From: Pseudoscleropodium purum
Lineage: Eukaryota > Streptophyta > Bryopsida > Hypnales > Brachytheciaceae
Reading direction: 5' to 3'
Length of the DNA stretch: 64,000 bases
NCBI GenBank assembly: GCA_963969395.1
Contig: OZ017802.1
Span: 22,041,410 to 22,105,409 of the forward strand
Shown: positions 52,007 to 64,000 of the stretch, piece by piece
Layout: each line of letters starts with the position of its first letter
How positions within the stretch are numbered: position 1 is the first letter of the stretch
Made by a program: the position numbers and the translations under genes
The notes under the pieces: generated by a model
Told to the model about the DNA's origin: nothing
What the model saw: only the letters and a program-made list of their open reading frames with translations
The model's database searches: none

Positions 52007-55000
52007 ATGGATGACCTGCCGAAGAGATTCGTCAGGTGAGTACTTACTTAGCCCCTCCCTTGCTCCGTGAAACTCAAATCCAAACCCTCACTATCGCATT
52101 GTTATCTCTGTCAACAGTAGGTGGGTTTCAGAGTCATTTGGTAGGCGAAATATGTTCAAATTTGAGTGCTGGGTGGACCAGTAAGTGGGTCATTTTTCTG
52201 TCAAATGTTAAGGGAGATAAGTCTCCACCATCGGCAGTATGAAGTTGAATCTCTAATTACAAAACAGGAAGATTATTTTGTTTTAAACGTGAAAACCGTT
52301 AGCAACTTTCTTAAGATGGCTAACGTTAGAAGACTCATTGAAGAATGTGACTGGTTTCTCCAACGATGAGAATGGAACTCAGATGTTCCAGTGCGCTCTG
52401 GTAAAGTACGCAATGAGGGCAATGCAATTTCCAAGTTTCTACACGAAACTCTCCGATTAGGATTCAGAATCCGTGCCACATTTGAAAAGATTGGGAATCA
52501 GAATCCATGCCACATTTGAAAAGATCAGGATTCAGAAATCAGGATCCGTGCCACATTCGAAACAAAACTGTAGAATCTCCTGGCTGAAATCGTGAACTCT
52601 GGCCCCTCGTACTAACAATGTTGTGTCATTTACAACCCTAATTGCCAGGTTTCGCTCCGACCTCAACTCAGAAGTCGGCTACAACTCGGATTCATTATCC
52701 GCACCCTTACGCGGCAACAACCAGCTCTTCGCCGTGAACTCCCGCGGCTCGGCTGTGCGTCGCGGCTTAGAGAAAGGCTCCCTTGGTTTTTTCCGTTCCA
52801 GCAAAGGTCAATCCTTCAAGCTCCAAAGCAGCAGCGACGAAAACGATCCCAATCTCTCCACAATCAAGAAGAACAACAACTCCACCAAATACTTAGACCC
52901 CGCAGGCAAGTTCCTGTACCGATGGAACACTTTCTTCGTGGCCACGAGCTTGGTGGCCGTGTTCGTGGACCCGCTGTTCTACTACCTCTTCTTCGTCGAC
53001 AACGAGAACAACTGCGTCGCGATCTCGGACGAGCTGAAGAAATCGGTGACGGCGTTCAGGACTATGACGGACACGCTGTACATGATTCATATGTTTCTGC
53101 AGTTCAAGACGGCGTTCGTTGCGCCGTCCTCTCGCGTGTTTGGAAGGGGGGATCTTGTTACTGATCCGAAGAAGATCGCCGCGAGGTATCTGCGGAAAGA
53201 TTTCTGGGTGGACCTCGTGGCCGTGTTGCCGATTCCACAGGTACGGGACGTCACCAGCCGTATAAGAAATCAATTAGGGTTTCGATTCTCAGGAAGTTGG
53301 GCAAGCTAAACCCCAAACTAATTGTGATGTTCTAAGCCCTGAAGTAGTTTCTATCATTAAAATGGCGAGATTTTAAGTATTATTGTTGGCATGTCCATGA
53401 CGATACCAACGCGCCAAGTAATGCAGTAATTGGATACCGTATGTAAGATATCATAAGGCTTCGAAGTTTGATTGGTAGATGACCAAAATCCGACACTAGT
53501 TTCGATGCTGACGATATGGACATCTGAAGATAAATATGTTCTCAACTACTCATTGTAATTTACACAAGATTGTCGTGTGTTGCATTTAAGTCTGATAGGT
53601 GTTACAAAATAGAGGCAGTTTCCTTAGATTTTTCTGAAGTTGATTACAAACTTCTAAGGATATTTTGCCTTTGTATGTAGTCCATCAGTTATTCTATTTC
53701 GTTCCGAGAGTTTTTGCTGTTTTGGGACTTGATTGTGAACTATTTGCGTATTTTGTTGTTGTTTGGCCTGCGAGAGAATGTCGTTTCTTGATAGAATGAA
53801 GCAGTCCGTTACAAAACCTATTGATTAGGGTGATGGACTTTGTGGCTGATAGACCTGGCAATGGGTGCAGATCCTGATTTGGGTGGTGATTCCCAGCCTG
53901 ACCACCGACACCCCGACGTTGGACACGAAGAAAGCGCTTCGCTTCATCATCTTCTTCCAGTACATTCCTCGGCTGTTCCGCCTGTTTCCTTTGACATCCA
54001 AGATCATCAACACCACAGGCGTGCTCATGGAAACCGCGTGGGCGGGCGCCGCTTTCAACCTGCTTCTGTATATGCTGGCCAGCCATGTAAGTCGGTGGTC
54101 CTCACCACCTTTCAGGATTTAGGGTTGGATTGCTCTAGACTCAACAATGGTTCAACGATGGTTTCATTTCCAAGACTCAATTTCGTTAGGTCTAGTAGAC
54201 TGTGTGACATTTGGTTACAGGAATAGTGCACTCAGATTGTTGATTACGGGTTTTGAAATTTTCAATCGACGAGGATTATACTTAGGGTGGTACTTATGAG
54301 TATACGAAAGAGACATGAGAATGACACGTTTTGATTTGGGGTAGAGACACTCACCATGAACTGCTTGTTGTCGTCAACCCAGGCGAGAGACTCAGCAATG
54401 GTTTGAAAAATTTAGAGAGTTTTGGGTTTCAATGAAAATCCAAGATGTAGTAACATTTTGGGTCCATCGTTTTAAGGAGTCAGTTTCTTATGTCTAGTAG
54501 AACTAGCTCACGTGGTTTTAGTAGTGGCGTTCTAAGATTGCTAACATCATGATTTGCTAAAGAAGTACACTCAAATCTCTTACCACCGTTGTCCCAACGT
54601 TAGCACTATGACATTGTTTGAAGGTGTGAGAAGTGTGCTTCAACCTAAGATAGTGTGGCAAACGTTTTTCATTGTGATGTAGTTCGGATGTGTGACAAGT
54701 GTGCTGTAGTCAATGATAAGTGGCAAGTACGAAAAATATCAATGTAGGTTGCTGTCAAACCAATCGTGACCCAATTGTGTCAAAATTTGGAGACTGCATT
54801 CGTTAGAGGAATCCAATCACGCAATGTCCACGATATCTCATTGTTGGAGTGCCATAGTTATGTTGAATGGTCTTAGATGGGCATTCTTCAAGGACATGCA
54901 TTCCTAAATTTTGACGAAATAGGGTCACTGCTGATTGGTTTTACAGCAGCCTTATTAGATTGTCATTTAGAGATTGTGATAAGAAAGTGGTTTGAGAGTA

Positions 55001-57310
55001 TTCGTACCAAGGATTACATGGAAAGAGACTTATAAAAAATTACGCATTTTTGATTTGGAATAGGGTTTGATATTGCTCCCATGCAGGTGGTGGGCGCTTG
55101 CTGGTACATGCTGTCCGTGGAACGTCAGCAAAAGTGTTGGTCGCAAGTATGCGATGCGGAGCCCTTGTGCAGCGGAGTATTTCTGGATTGCAACTCGTTG
55201 TGGAGTGCCAACCCTGCCCGAGCTAACTGGTTGAAAGCTACGAATGAAGCTTCCAGTTGCACTGTCGACAATTTCAAGTACGGAATCTACGAAAACGCCA
55301 TCTCAAACAACATCACGGGGGCCAGCTTCCTGACGCGCTACTTCTATAGTTTGTGGCTTGGCTTATTGGCTCTCAGGTACATGCTTCTGTTTCCTAAACC
55401 CTAAATGAGCTATGCCGGGTTGTTTCTTGTAATTCATCAAGTCTGCCACTGAATCCCATTGCTTGGCATTTGAATGGGACCTTTTGAAGCGAAGCATACC
55501 ACATTGTTGTGTTCCAGCTCGTTAACTCAAACCCTAAATGTGAGCACCTATGGGTGGGAGATCATCTTCGACATTCTGATCATCATTGCCGGCTTGCTGC
55601 TCTTTGCCTTCCTCATTGGTAACATGCAAGTAAGAGACTCTTCACTTTCTTTAAAGGCACTCTGTTGACCTTTTGTAGCTGAATTTCAACTACTAGAAAT
55701 CCCCCTCCCAGAAAATCGAGTCGCCTTAAACTAATCCGATTGAAACAGCATTTAAGCAGTTTCTAACGTACATCCTGTCAATTGTAACACTTCCTAGAAC
55801 ATTGTTGTGAGGAGTGGGTTCCTCAGATTATGGATTCTAATTTAGCTAGTGCAGGGTTTTGGAGAATCGGGGGTGGAGTAGAGTCTAATTGAACGTGTGG
55901 CATTGGTTGATTAGACCTACCTGCAATCTCTTACGTTGAGGTTAGAGGAGATGAGAGTGAAGCGTCGAGATTCAGAGCAATGGATGCGGCACCGCAACTT
56001 GCCCCATGACATAGTACAGCGAGTTCGCCGTTACGACCAATACGAATGGGTGGCAACTCGCGGAGTAAACGAGGAGTCGCTTGTGCAAAGTCTGCCTTCG
56101 GATCTTCGTAGGGACATCAAACGCCATCTCTGTCTCAACCTTGTTCGAAATGTGAGTCTCACCTCGCACATCCCTCGCAAATCATGATTTCATAATTTCA
56201 CAAACATTGGTTTTACCAAACATTCTCGAGAAACTGTCTGAGATTCTTTGGAATCAATGAACGGTGAGACAAGAAAAGGAATCCATCTTTTTCTGGTTCT
56301 CAATCTTGAGCCCGATGACGTTATGTTTGCATTAGGCAGGTGTGGATCACGTAATGATTACTTATTACCGTGCAACCTGTCCTTGGTTAGCGTGTTTGCG
56401 AGTGGGATCTTGAGACAGTAACCGCATGCCTAATAATGCAATACATTGTTTCACAAATGAACTAGTTCTGCAATATGTTTTAGTTTTCTCGATTCCTTTG
56501 TTGGTACTGCAGGAAGGGGTGCATGCTGTGTACATACCTGGAATGTTACGTACACATTGATTTGCATTGCATTGGCTGAAGCATAAATTTTTTGCTGCTG
56601 CTTACCCTCAGGTGCCGTTCTTTGACCAAATGGACGAAAGTTTGTTGGATGCCATGTGCGAACGCCTGAAGACCGCACTGTGCACGGAGGGCACCATCAT
56701 CCTCCGTGAAGGCGACCCTGTCAACGAAATGCTTTTCATCATTCGTGGCACTCTAGAGAGCATGACAACCAACGGCGGTCGGTCGGGGTTCTTCAACTAC
56801 GGAGTCCTGAAAGCAGGTGACTTCTGTGGGGAGGAGTTACTGACATGGGCTCTGGATCCCAAACCGCAAAACCATTTGCCCATTTCCACACATACCGTGA
56901 AAGCGGTGATGGAGGTGGAAGCTTTCTCTCTCTCCTCCGAGGATCTCAAGTTCGTTGCCAGCCAGTTCCGTCGCCTTCACAGCAAACAACTGCAGCACAC
57001 GTTCAGGTACTACTCCCACCATTGGCGAACATGGGCCGGGTCTTTCATCCAAGCGGCTTGGCGCAGGTACCAACGCCGCCGCTTGGCTGATCTTCGTCGC
57101 AGTCAGGAAGGCCAGTACCTGCACGAGTCCTTGCAAACGGGCGTCATGCCAACAGATAAACACAGCTTGGGGGCCACCATTCTAGCGGGCAAGTTCGCCA
57201 AGAATGCTATGCGTGGAGTGCAACGGCTGCGCAGCATGCAAGCCGCTGAACTCACACGAATCTCAAACATCCCCAAACCAGCTGAGCCAGACTTCTCCCT
57301 CGACTCCTGA
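52007..57310 (+). CDS. CNGC: Plant cyclic nucleotide-gated channel, seven exons, complete
   Basis: Exons 52007-52035, 52649-53240, 53871-54086, 55087-55376, 55518-55629, 55915-56151 and 56612-57310 (TGA) join in phase to 724 residues, normal for the family. The protein is a tetrameric non-selective cation channel subunit, acting in Ca2+ signalling at the plasma membrane or endomembranes. S1 lies at about 104-126; S4 contains FFQYIPRLFRLFPLTSKI; S6 ends LLLFAFLIGNMQ, followed by TYLQSLTLRLEEMRVKRRD. The cyclic nucleotide-binding domain starts at about 493 and includes the phosphate cassette GDFCGEELLTWALDP (about 561-575) and the VEAFSL hinge. The calmodulin/IQ region is FIQAAWRRYQRRRL (about 637-650). 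The filter reads SSLTQTLNVS, with T-Q-T (379-381) in place of the usual GQN/GQG type. The start MDDLPKRFVRFRS resembles other CNGC N-termini, though exon 1 has only 29 coding nt. Confidence 0.96.
52457..52560. repeat. Tandem repeat in CNGC intron 1
   Basis: Three units of about 35 bp carry the cores CAGAATCCGTGCCACATTTG, CAGAATCCATGCCACATTTG and CAGGATCCGTGCCACATTCG. They lie inside the 613-nt first intron (52036-52648), about 90 bp before the acceptor of exon 2. Confidence 0.85.
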
Positions 57311-58020
57311 ACATTGCAACTCAGATAGCTCCCTTTCTGGGAGAGATCCACATGTGGCGCATTCAGAGAGCATATCTCCCTACAGAGACTGCTTTCTTTT
57401 GGCATAGCCCACTGGGTCTATGGATGAGAACATCCACAAAAAAGTTCGCTATCTACATAGGGCTTATGTTCGTGGATGACTCAGAAAAATGGGCCGTCGA
57501 GTTCTCTTGCACCGCCTGTGTTCCCTGCCACAGCATCCTAATCATTTCCATGAAAGGATATGTGGGCATCTGCACATGTATGCAGAACTATTTGACGTTG
57601 CATGTGCTTGTTCTGGCAACAACGTAAGCAACCAGACTGCAAGGACTCCGACAGTGTCGCTGGGCAGTGACTTCATGGTTTGCAGCTGGATTTCGAGTGA
57701 TGACTCGGTCCAAGGGGACACTGTATATTCATGGAACTCGCAACTCAGGTGATGCTCACCGCCGTTAATTTACATGTAGATTGTGAACTTTGGAATGCAT
57801 TGATCTGTCAAGGACAGCAGCAGCTCGTTCAGTATGAGGTTCATGTGAAATGTTCTTAGATTGCATGAGGTGAAGAAGGGCTTCTTTATTGTGTGCCTGG
57901 ACATTTTAGAGGTACACTTATTGCTATTTATGGCTATGTTTTCGGCACAATCATTTGTCGATAGGGTAGTGAAATAGATGGCAGCGGGCTTATGAGCATG
58001 ATTCAGTTGCCAATCTGTGT
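57311..58020 (+). other. CNGC 3-prime UTR and flank
   Basis: This GC-moderate sequence follows the channel stop codon. Open frames here (57352-57752) overlap in several frames and have no known domain. The mRNA end could not be placed. Confidence 0.45.
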
Positions 58021-58295
58021 AAGGTAACTTCACCTAAAATCACACAAATAAGCAATTCAGCATGGTTTCCAATTTTATTGTTGAAAAATGTTTTGTGGGG
58101 TGGTGTTTGTAGTCAAAAGGGAATTCTAGATTCTTTCAAAATGCTTTTTTTTTACACCATATGAATAAACTACGAATTTTCAAAGTATTGAAAATAGGGT
58201 GTTGAGTATTCAATTGTAGACTCTCATGAATAGTGGAAGTACATTTTAGGTAAAAATCTAGACTTTGAGTGTTTGAAATTGAGTGTAGTTACCTT
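58021..58295. mobile_element. Miniature element, family A copy 2
   Basis: Left AAGGTAACTTCACCTAAAAT at 58021; the right-end complement is AAGGTAACTACAC (58295-58283), giving 12 of 13 terminal matches. The body aligns with 20707-20995 throughout (AATAAACTA, CTCTCATGAATAGTG, GTACATTTTAGGT). It lies about 700 bp downstream of the channel stop codon. No coding content was seen. Confidence 0.7.
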
Positions 58296-60647
58296 AATTA
58301 AGGAGAAGGGACATTCTTTTGAATTAGGATTCGATTCTTAATGTTTGTGTAATAGGTTGAAGGGGTATTTAACCCCTCAAGGATAGGGACTTCTAAATTG
58401 GGTCTCATGATTGTTTAGTAAATTTGGTAGGTTAGTGGAGGATTGTTTTAAATTTCTCTCTTAACTCTTGAAGGCCCAACAACTTTTTGATTATGGAGGG
58501 TTTCAATGAATCATTCCACTTTGATATTTTTTTGCACATATATATACTTGAAATTTTTTATTTTAACCATACAAAAATAAAGACTACTTTGCTTAGTATG
58601 CAAGGAATTAATTGTAGAGAATATAAAGTGTTGGATTTTTAGATTGTAACAATTTTGGATGATTAACTTTATAGGCAAAAAATATGACTTTGGAGGAAGA
58701 AAAATTATAGAAAGATGAAGAATGCTTTTTTATCCTAAAAAAATATATTGGAATCTAAGGCAAATTTCATATTTTTTTAATTTGACAAAATGAGAAATAA
58801 AAAAACTCTCTCAAATTTGTACACATTTTTCAAAGAGAAGGAGTAGAAAGTTAGAATTGACCAAATTGGATTCTACAAAATTATAAATAATTTATATATT
58901 CATGAATTTTTGAAATTTGATGATTGATATTATAATAATATTATTTGGAACATCTCAAAAAATTTGGAATCATTCTAATTATTTTGTTATTCTTAATGAC
59001 ACTATATTGAACCTTGTATTTTTTTAAATTGCTGAAAATTCAAAAAAAATTTGAAATTTTTTTCTTTAAACCAAGTTTTTTTGTGCATAGTAAAGACTGT
59101 AAATGTCCAAGAATTTTTTTCCATCCCTACTATTCCTTTCATTGTAAAAAAGTTATATTAGCTCCCTTTTTCTATTAGGCCACATTTCCTAAATAAACTT
59201 TCAAATACTTCCCACATTGAAATTTTAAAAATAAAAAAATGCAATAAGTACATAAACTTATTACTCTACAAGTTTTTAGTTTACAAAATATTGAAATTTA
59301 TTTCACCCTACTAAAAACTTGCCATTGAAAATTTGAAGAGGATTCATTGTATCCTCTCAATCCTTGAGGGATTAAGTTTACACAACATTTTGCACTAATT
59401 CTAGTAATGTAAAATGTGACCACCTTTGAAATATATTTTTCACAACATGATAAATTGATTCAAATCCTAGATTTTGAGTCTATTTTGGAGATTGACTTGT
59501 TAGACTTGATTTTCATACATTTGTTGTATTAAGTCCACATTGTCACAAGTTGTCATTATGATTTCATCCATTTGGATGATCTTATATTCATTCTTACTCA
59601 TTTTCATCCAAAATTCAAAAGCACTATTGAATTTCAAATCCAATCTTGACAATTGAAAAATTTGCAATAAGGTGTTGTTGCAAATGTTATAACTATTACA
59701 TGAAGACCCAAAGTGTGTAACACTTTTTGTACATAATTTAATTTAGCCCAATGAGAACATTGAAGACTCTTGTTCATCATAAATATTAATTTTTTGTAGG
59801 CCTAAAGTGTTTGAATTTGTGAAAATTTATGGAAAGGCTCAATATGCAGAGAGTTCTATGACTTGTAGAATGTAGTAACATTTTGTGACTTATAAAACAA
59901 TTATAATATTTCAAAGCTACTATTCATTTGGTAACATTTATATTATCTAAGGAACTAGTTAAAACTCTTAATCTTCTTGTATATCTAGCATTCATTTGAT
60001 TAAATGACATTGAAGACCCAACATTTAAAAAGTGTTTCATTTGGCCAAAAAACATTCAATACTACCATTTTTTTTGCAAAGAGTAAGACCTTTAAAATTT
60101 TATCTTTTTGCATATCTAGTAGTAGGATCTTGCAATAATCTAGTATGAAATTATGTAAAAGAAATTTTAGAAACTTTGACCAAGTAGATTGCATGATATT
60201 TGCTTTACTTGTAGTATTGCACTTAAAATTCAAAATGCTTCACTTGAAGGTAACTACGTTTCAAGTGAAGAACACCTCTAAAGAACCATGTGTGATTCAC
60301 TACATTGGCTCACAATTTAGAATTCAGACAATGGGGAAAGAAAAGAAAATATGATGAATATCACAAAAGAACAAATCAAATACTAAGTAAAAACTAGGTT
60401 TGTATTCAAGAATACATTTTAGAAGTCACTATTTTACATGAGGTTACTATATTTTCCCTCCCGCACTTTTTCAATGGCAATTCAATTTAATAATTGGACT
60501 CTAAACTTCAAATACTACTCATAGGATACGGAGTACTTTATTAGATATGTACACTAAAGTGAAGAGAGGCTATTTGTGAAGTATTGTGTTTAAAATAGAA
60601 AAGCAAATTTCTCATCCCTACTTATAAATTTAGAGCTTCTAAAACCA
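58296..60647. other. AT-rich gene-free DNA
   Basis: No gene was recognised. Short open frames at 60000-60354 are AT-driven. Confidence 0.5.
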
Positions 60648-60780
60648 TTAGATGTTTTTTAGCTTTTCTAGAGGGTTGTGAATTCCCTTGAGTTTCAAAC
60701 TATGATAATTTGGCCATAGCAGCTGCATGACATGGTACAACAACTGCCATGTTAGATAACAATAAAAAAATAATTTTTAG
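60648..60780 (+). mobile_element. Family B element fragment
   Basis: CATTAGATGTTTTTTAGC at 60648 is followed by CTAGAGGGTTGTGAATTCCC, GCAGCTGCATGACATGG and ACTGCCATGTTAGATAAC. It matches the minus-strand copy at 32445-32562 and the left half of the copy at 46781. The right terminus is lost in AT-rich filler rich in ATTTTT/AAAAAT palindromes (60780-60890). Confidence 0.55.
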
Positions 60781-61052
60781 AAAAATGATTTTTCATTTTT
60801 TTCATATTTAAAAAAATGAAAAAATAAATTTTTAAAAATGATTTTCTAATATTTAGAAAAAATAAATTATTTTTTGAGTATTTAAAAATATAACAACACA
60901 TGGTTGCTTCATAGCAAGGAAAATAGGACTAAAATGGATTCTATAATACATGTAATTTGTTTACAAATTTAACGAAGAATGAATATATTAAACACTATAT
61001 TTTATTGTGCATATAGTTCCTACATTTTTCAATAGTGCCCTCTCTAAGAATC

Positions 61053-61193
61053 CATATTATAGGATTTTTTCACCCTCGGGAGGGCTGTGGGTTCCCACAT
61101 TGTAGGAACAACCGTTCCCAAAACTATAGGGGAGGGCAATTCCCAACGCACCTACTTGAAGTGGCCCTCCCTAAGCCTAGAAATCATCTAATG
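61053..61193 (+). mobile_element. Family B miniature element, short copy
   Basis: The left end CATATTATAGGATTTTTT with CTCGGGAGGGCTGTGGGTTC and the right end AAGTGGCCCTCCCTAAGCCT then ATCATCTAATG form inverted repeats. The copy lacks about 150 bp of the T-rich middle present at 46781-47068. It lies only about 270 bp from another family member. Confidence 0.65.
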
Positions 61194-62316
61194 CAATGTT
61201 CTCCTAGTCAAATTATGTTGAGAATTAAGAATCTTAGAATTTTTCTTATTCTCCCAATTGTCCTATTACATACCAAGATTTGTAAGAAAATCTTTCCAAT
61301 TGTCATCCTCTACTAAGCAAATTCCTTTCAACAACAAGATACTTGAAGGAGTACCATTGTCAAGGGAATTAATCACTATGAAAATCTCTACAGTGAAGAA
61401 TTCTTTTTTGTATACTTAGAGAGTCAATTTTGTATGAAGTAGGAACCTTGGTGGTAAATGAAGCAAGGTGAAGGTGAAAAATCTGTAATGCTAAATGGTG
61501 TATGCTTATGAGTTCTTCAATGTTTGTAGTTCAATCTACATTACTTTGGTAATTTTGTGAATGAATTGAGGATTAATCTATGAATGCTTACTAAAGTGTA
61601 ATTTGTGGTGGAAATACATATTGAACTAGTGCTTGTAAAGTATTGTCATTAAATAATAAATTGTAGTGCTAGCTAGCTGAAAACTCTATTGTTTAGAAGG
61701 CTAAGTGGGAGACACTTCCCCTTGGACTTTTGGGGGGATTTTTTTCCATTCCAATAAAAGATTTCATATTCCTTTAGGGACAACTAAAAGTTTGGGTAGG
61801 TTCCTATGATCTCAAATTTTGGCTTCATTTTTTGAAACTTTTCTTGAAGATAGAAGAATATATTAGCTTTTAGGAAATATAATTATTATTTCAATCACTA
61901 TCCAAGAAAAAAAGTTATTCCACCTTGAGCTCAAAATGGAGCTCAATTGACATAACCAAAAAATCATACACTCAAAATAAATTTACTTAATTCTAACATT
62001 GATAGAAAATATTTTTGTCTATATAAAAATGTTTGATTTATTCTATTTGGACTAGTGATGAAAAAGTTATGGAGAATCTTCTTTTGGGGCAATCATAGTA
62101 TCTTCAAAAAATATGTTGTAGAATTCAATTTGAACTCCATTTTCACAATTTTTCAAAAAAAAGTTCCATTTGATTTAGTTTACTTTTTAGAATAACCTCA
62201 CCACTGAAATTATTAAATTTCAATTTTATCTTAGAATCATTGACAATTTAGTTTTTATTCTAGCATATTTTATACCCAGCAATGCTATTCTTTGAGCATG
62301 TGAATATGAGTCTATG
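61194..62316. other. AT-rich gene-free DNA
   Basis: No gene or repeat was recognised. Confidence 0.5.
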
Positions 62317-62510
62317 CACTAGTAGAAAACACAAGAATTCTAACAAATTTTTGTTGATTTAGACATGTTGTCTCGGTCACTGTTTTGTTGATTTCAACAG
62401 AAACTTGTTAAAATTAATAAATTTTTGTTGAAATCAACAAACAAAAATTGGGACAATGCTTCTAAATCAACATATTTCTATTAGAATTCCTGCGTTTTCT
62501 ACTAGTGATG
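62314..62510. mobile_element. CACTA miniature element with ATG target duplication
   Basis: CACTAGTAGAAAACACAAGA at 62317 and the complement of the right end, CACTAGTAGAAAACGCAGGA (62507 backwards), are near-perfect inverted repeats, continuing into GAATTCTAA/GAATTCTAA. The element is 191 bp (62317-62507) and is flanked by ATG on both sides (62314-62316, 62508-62510), the 3-bp duplication expected of CACTA transposons. The interior is a second inverted repeat (TTGTTGATTTCAAC and GTTGAAATCAACAA), so the whole element can fold into a hairpin. It has no coding capacity and depends on transposase in trans. Confidence 0.9.
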
Positions 62511-64000
62511 TGCTTTGAGTAGGAATTATATGAGCATTGAGCTTAGAAATTTGAAAAACAGTAGAAAATTTAATAATATTTCTAAAAATAGATTATATAT
62601 AAAAAATTCGATCAAAATTTACCAATTTTAGTAAATTTTAGTACCTATTATTGTGGTCCTATTACCTTATTAATGTAAAGTTCAAATGAAAATTATAATT
62701 TTTAGTATTGTCAAAAATATTAGAAGTATACATTATGAAAAGAATCAACTTAATTGTTGTGAAAGATGAATAGAGATGAAAATAAGCTTAGTTAGAATAT
62801 TGGTTGATCATTGTTTAATAGTAGCGTGGATCTTGTAAGGGTTGTTGGGAAGGTATTAATAATTTTCTCTTGATGCATTGTTGTTGAACTTATTTAGATT
62901 TCAGAAAATAATTTTTTTAAGAATAATTTTTATATCTAATGATCTTTGTCACACAAAATTTTATTTTGGTTGATGATTGTCTTGTAGCATCATGGATCTT
63001 TTTAGGGTCAATAGGAGGGTATCAACACTTCCCTCTTGATTTGTAAATCAATGGACTTGTTTAAATTTTAGAAAAAAAATTGTTGATAGAAATTCATTAT
63101 ATGTGGAAAGAGCTTAGCTTCATTGAATTTCATTATTGTTGATTATTATCTTGTGGTAGCATAGGTTTTCTCAAGGCTAATGGAGGATACCTATACTTAT
63201 GTTTTGATGTGCTAGTATTTAGATTTAAGAGTTTGAAAGAAAGTACTTGGTTGATAGGAATTATTTTTTTGTAAGGAATGAACTTAGTTATTCCAAATTG
63301 TTGATTAGTTGATTATTGTTTTCTTCTAAGACCTCTTAGAAGTCAAATCTTCTATCTTTGATCAAATGGTTGTTTGGTTAATTACTCCCTTTTTGTTTCT
63401 TGGAACCTCCCTACGCCAAGAGAAGGTCCAATACTTGCCATCTTAAAGTGCTACTTGTTAGACTTAGTTAGATTTTAAGAAAATAAAATTGGTTATAAAT
63501 TAGAATTCATTTGAAATTGACTAAGGTTGTTTCATTGAGATCATAAACACTTCCTTCTTGTTGTTGGATACATCTCAGTGTTTAAAATAGCCTCCTTGTT
63601 GCGGATTTTTTTTTTTAAATTTATTATTTTTCTTTTTGCAATTAAGGGTCTCCTTTTGATGCTAAGAAGTATCCAACAATAGGAGGGGAGTGATTATAAA
63701 AATCAAAATTGCAATGAAAAAACTTCAATTGATTTCAAACAAATCCTAATTTATCACTAATTTTTTTTCCTTAGAATCTAGCAAAGTTCAACAAGTAACA
63801 CATCAAGATTGATCAAGGGATTACGGAAATAGGTTCACGGTAATAGGTATTAAAATTTACCAAAAATAATAAATTTTGTAGAAAGTTTAGATGGGATTTC
63901 TAAAAAATTATATGCCCATAGGCTTACAAGCTTATTAAATAGCAACCCTAATCTTGTACCTACTTCTATTTAATAAATAGCTTAAGAATAAAATTTATTT
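62511..64000. other. AT-rich gene-free DNA; possible element end near 63,950
   Basis: No gene was recognised. GCCCATAGGCTTAC followed by AATAGCAACCCT at 63913-63948 resembles the right end of the inverted-repeat element at 17858-18107 (GCTCATAGGCTCAC, AATAGCAACCCT), suggesting a decayed second copy whose other end was not found. Confidence 0.4.

Noticed and set aside
57352..57752. Plus-strand frames after the channel as a separate gene
   Set aside because: They overlap in different frames within the likely 3-prime UTR and have no domain or splice support.

Overview
The window is nuclear DNA of a land plant, most likely a bryophyte and more probably a moss than a liverwort. Three things point there: compact spliceosomal introns (about 60-1000 nt) in typical plant genes; long AT-rich intergenic DNA; and a nuclear copy of mitochondrial DNA carrying rps7 and a cox1 exon preceded by a group II intron ORF of the reverse transcriptase plus HNH type. 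The species assignment is inference; no species-diagnostic marker was read.

Layout. 1-19.7 kb is AT-rich and gene-poor. It holds DNA-transposon debris: a GC-rich 229-bp hAT-like element with an 8-bp target duplication (3715-3943), a PIF/Harbinger transposase remnant (10972-11318), and several inverted-repeat elements (11740-12319, 17858-18107, 18632-19605). There is also a GC-rich island with three G-boxes (14.46-15.79 kb). 19.7-27 kb is richer in GC and has a short retroposon-like insertion (20000-20104), two phased exons of an unidentified gene on the minus strand (22058-22469) and a broken F-box/kelch-type gene on the minus strand (23917-25409). 27-33.4 kb is again AT-rich, with a degenerate CACTA-like element that encloses a 77-bp AT minisatellite and, further on, a 191-bp tandem duplication.

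33.4-43 kb is the main genic block. An unidentified nuclear-type protein with a C-terminal Tudor-like domain lies on the minus strand (33445 to about 37.1 kb or beyond). It is head-to-head with a complete ten-exon monodehydroascorbate reductase gene on the plus strand (39171-42874, 434 aa, C-terminal SKI). 47.87-49.93 kb is mitochondrial DNA moved to the nucleus: rps7 tail, group II intron ORF remains, a cox1 exon and the start of a further group II intron. 51.1-57.4 kb holds a complete seven-exon cyclic nucleotide-gated channel gene (52007-57310, 724 aa) with an unusual T-Q-T at the pore filter position. From 57.4 kb to the end there are no genes, only repeats and small transposon-like elements, including a textbook CACTA miniature element (62317-62507).

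The genes do not form a pathway. The reductase regenerates ascorbate in the peroxisome or cytosol, the channel works in calcium and cation signalling at a membrane, and the Tudor-like protein is probably a chromatin factor. The main structural theme is two housekeeping-type loci embedded in decayed miniature transposons, with several families present in two to four copies inside this single window.
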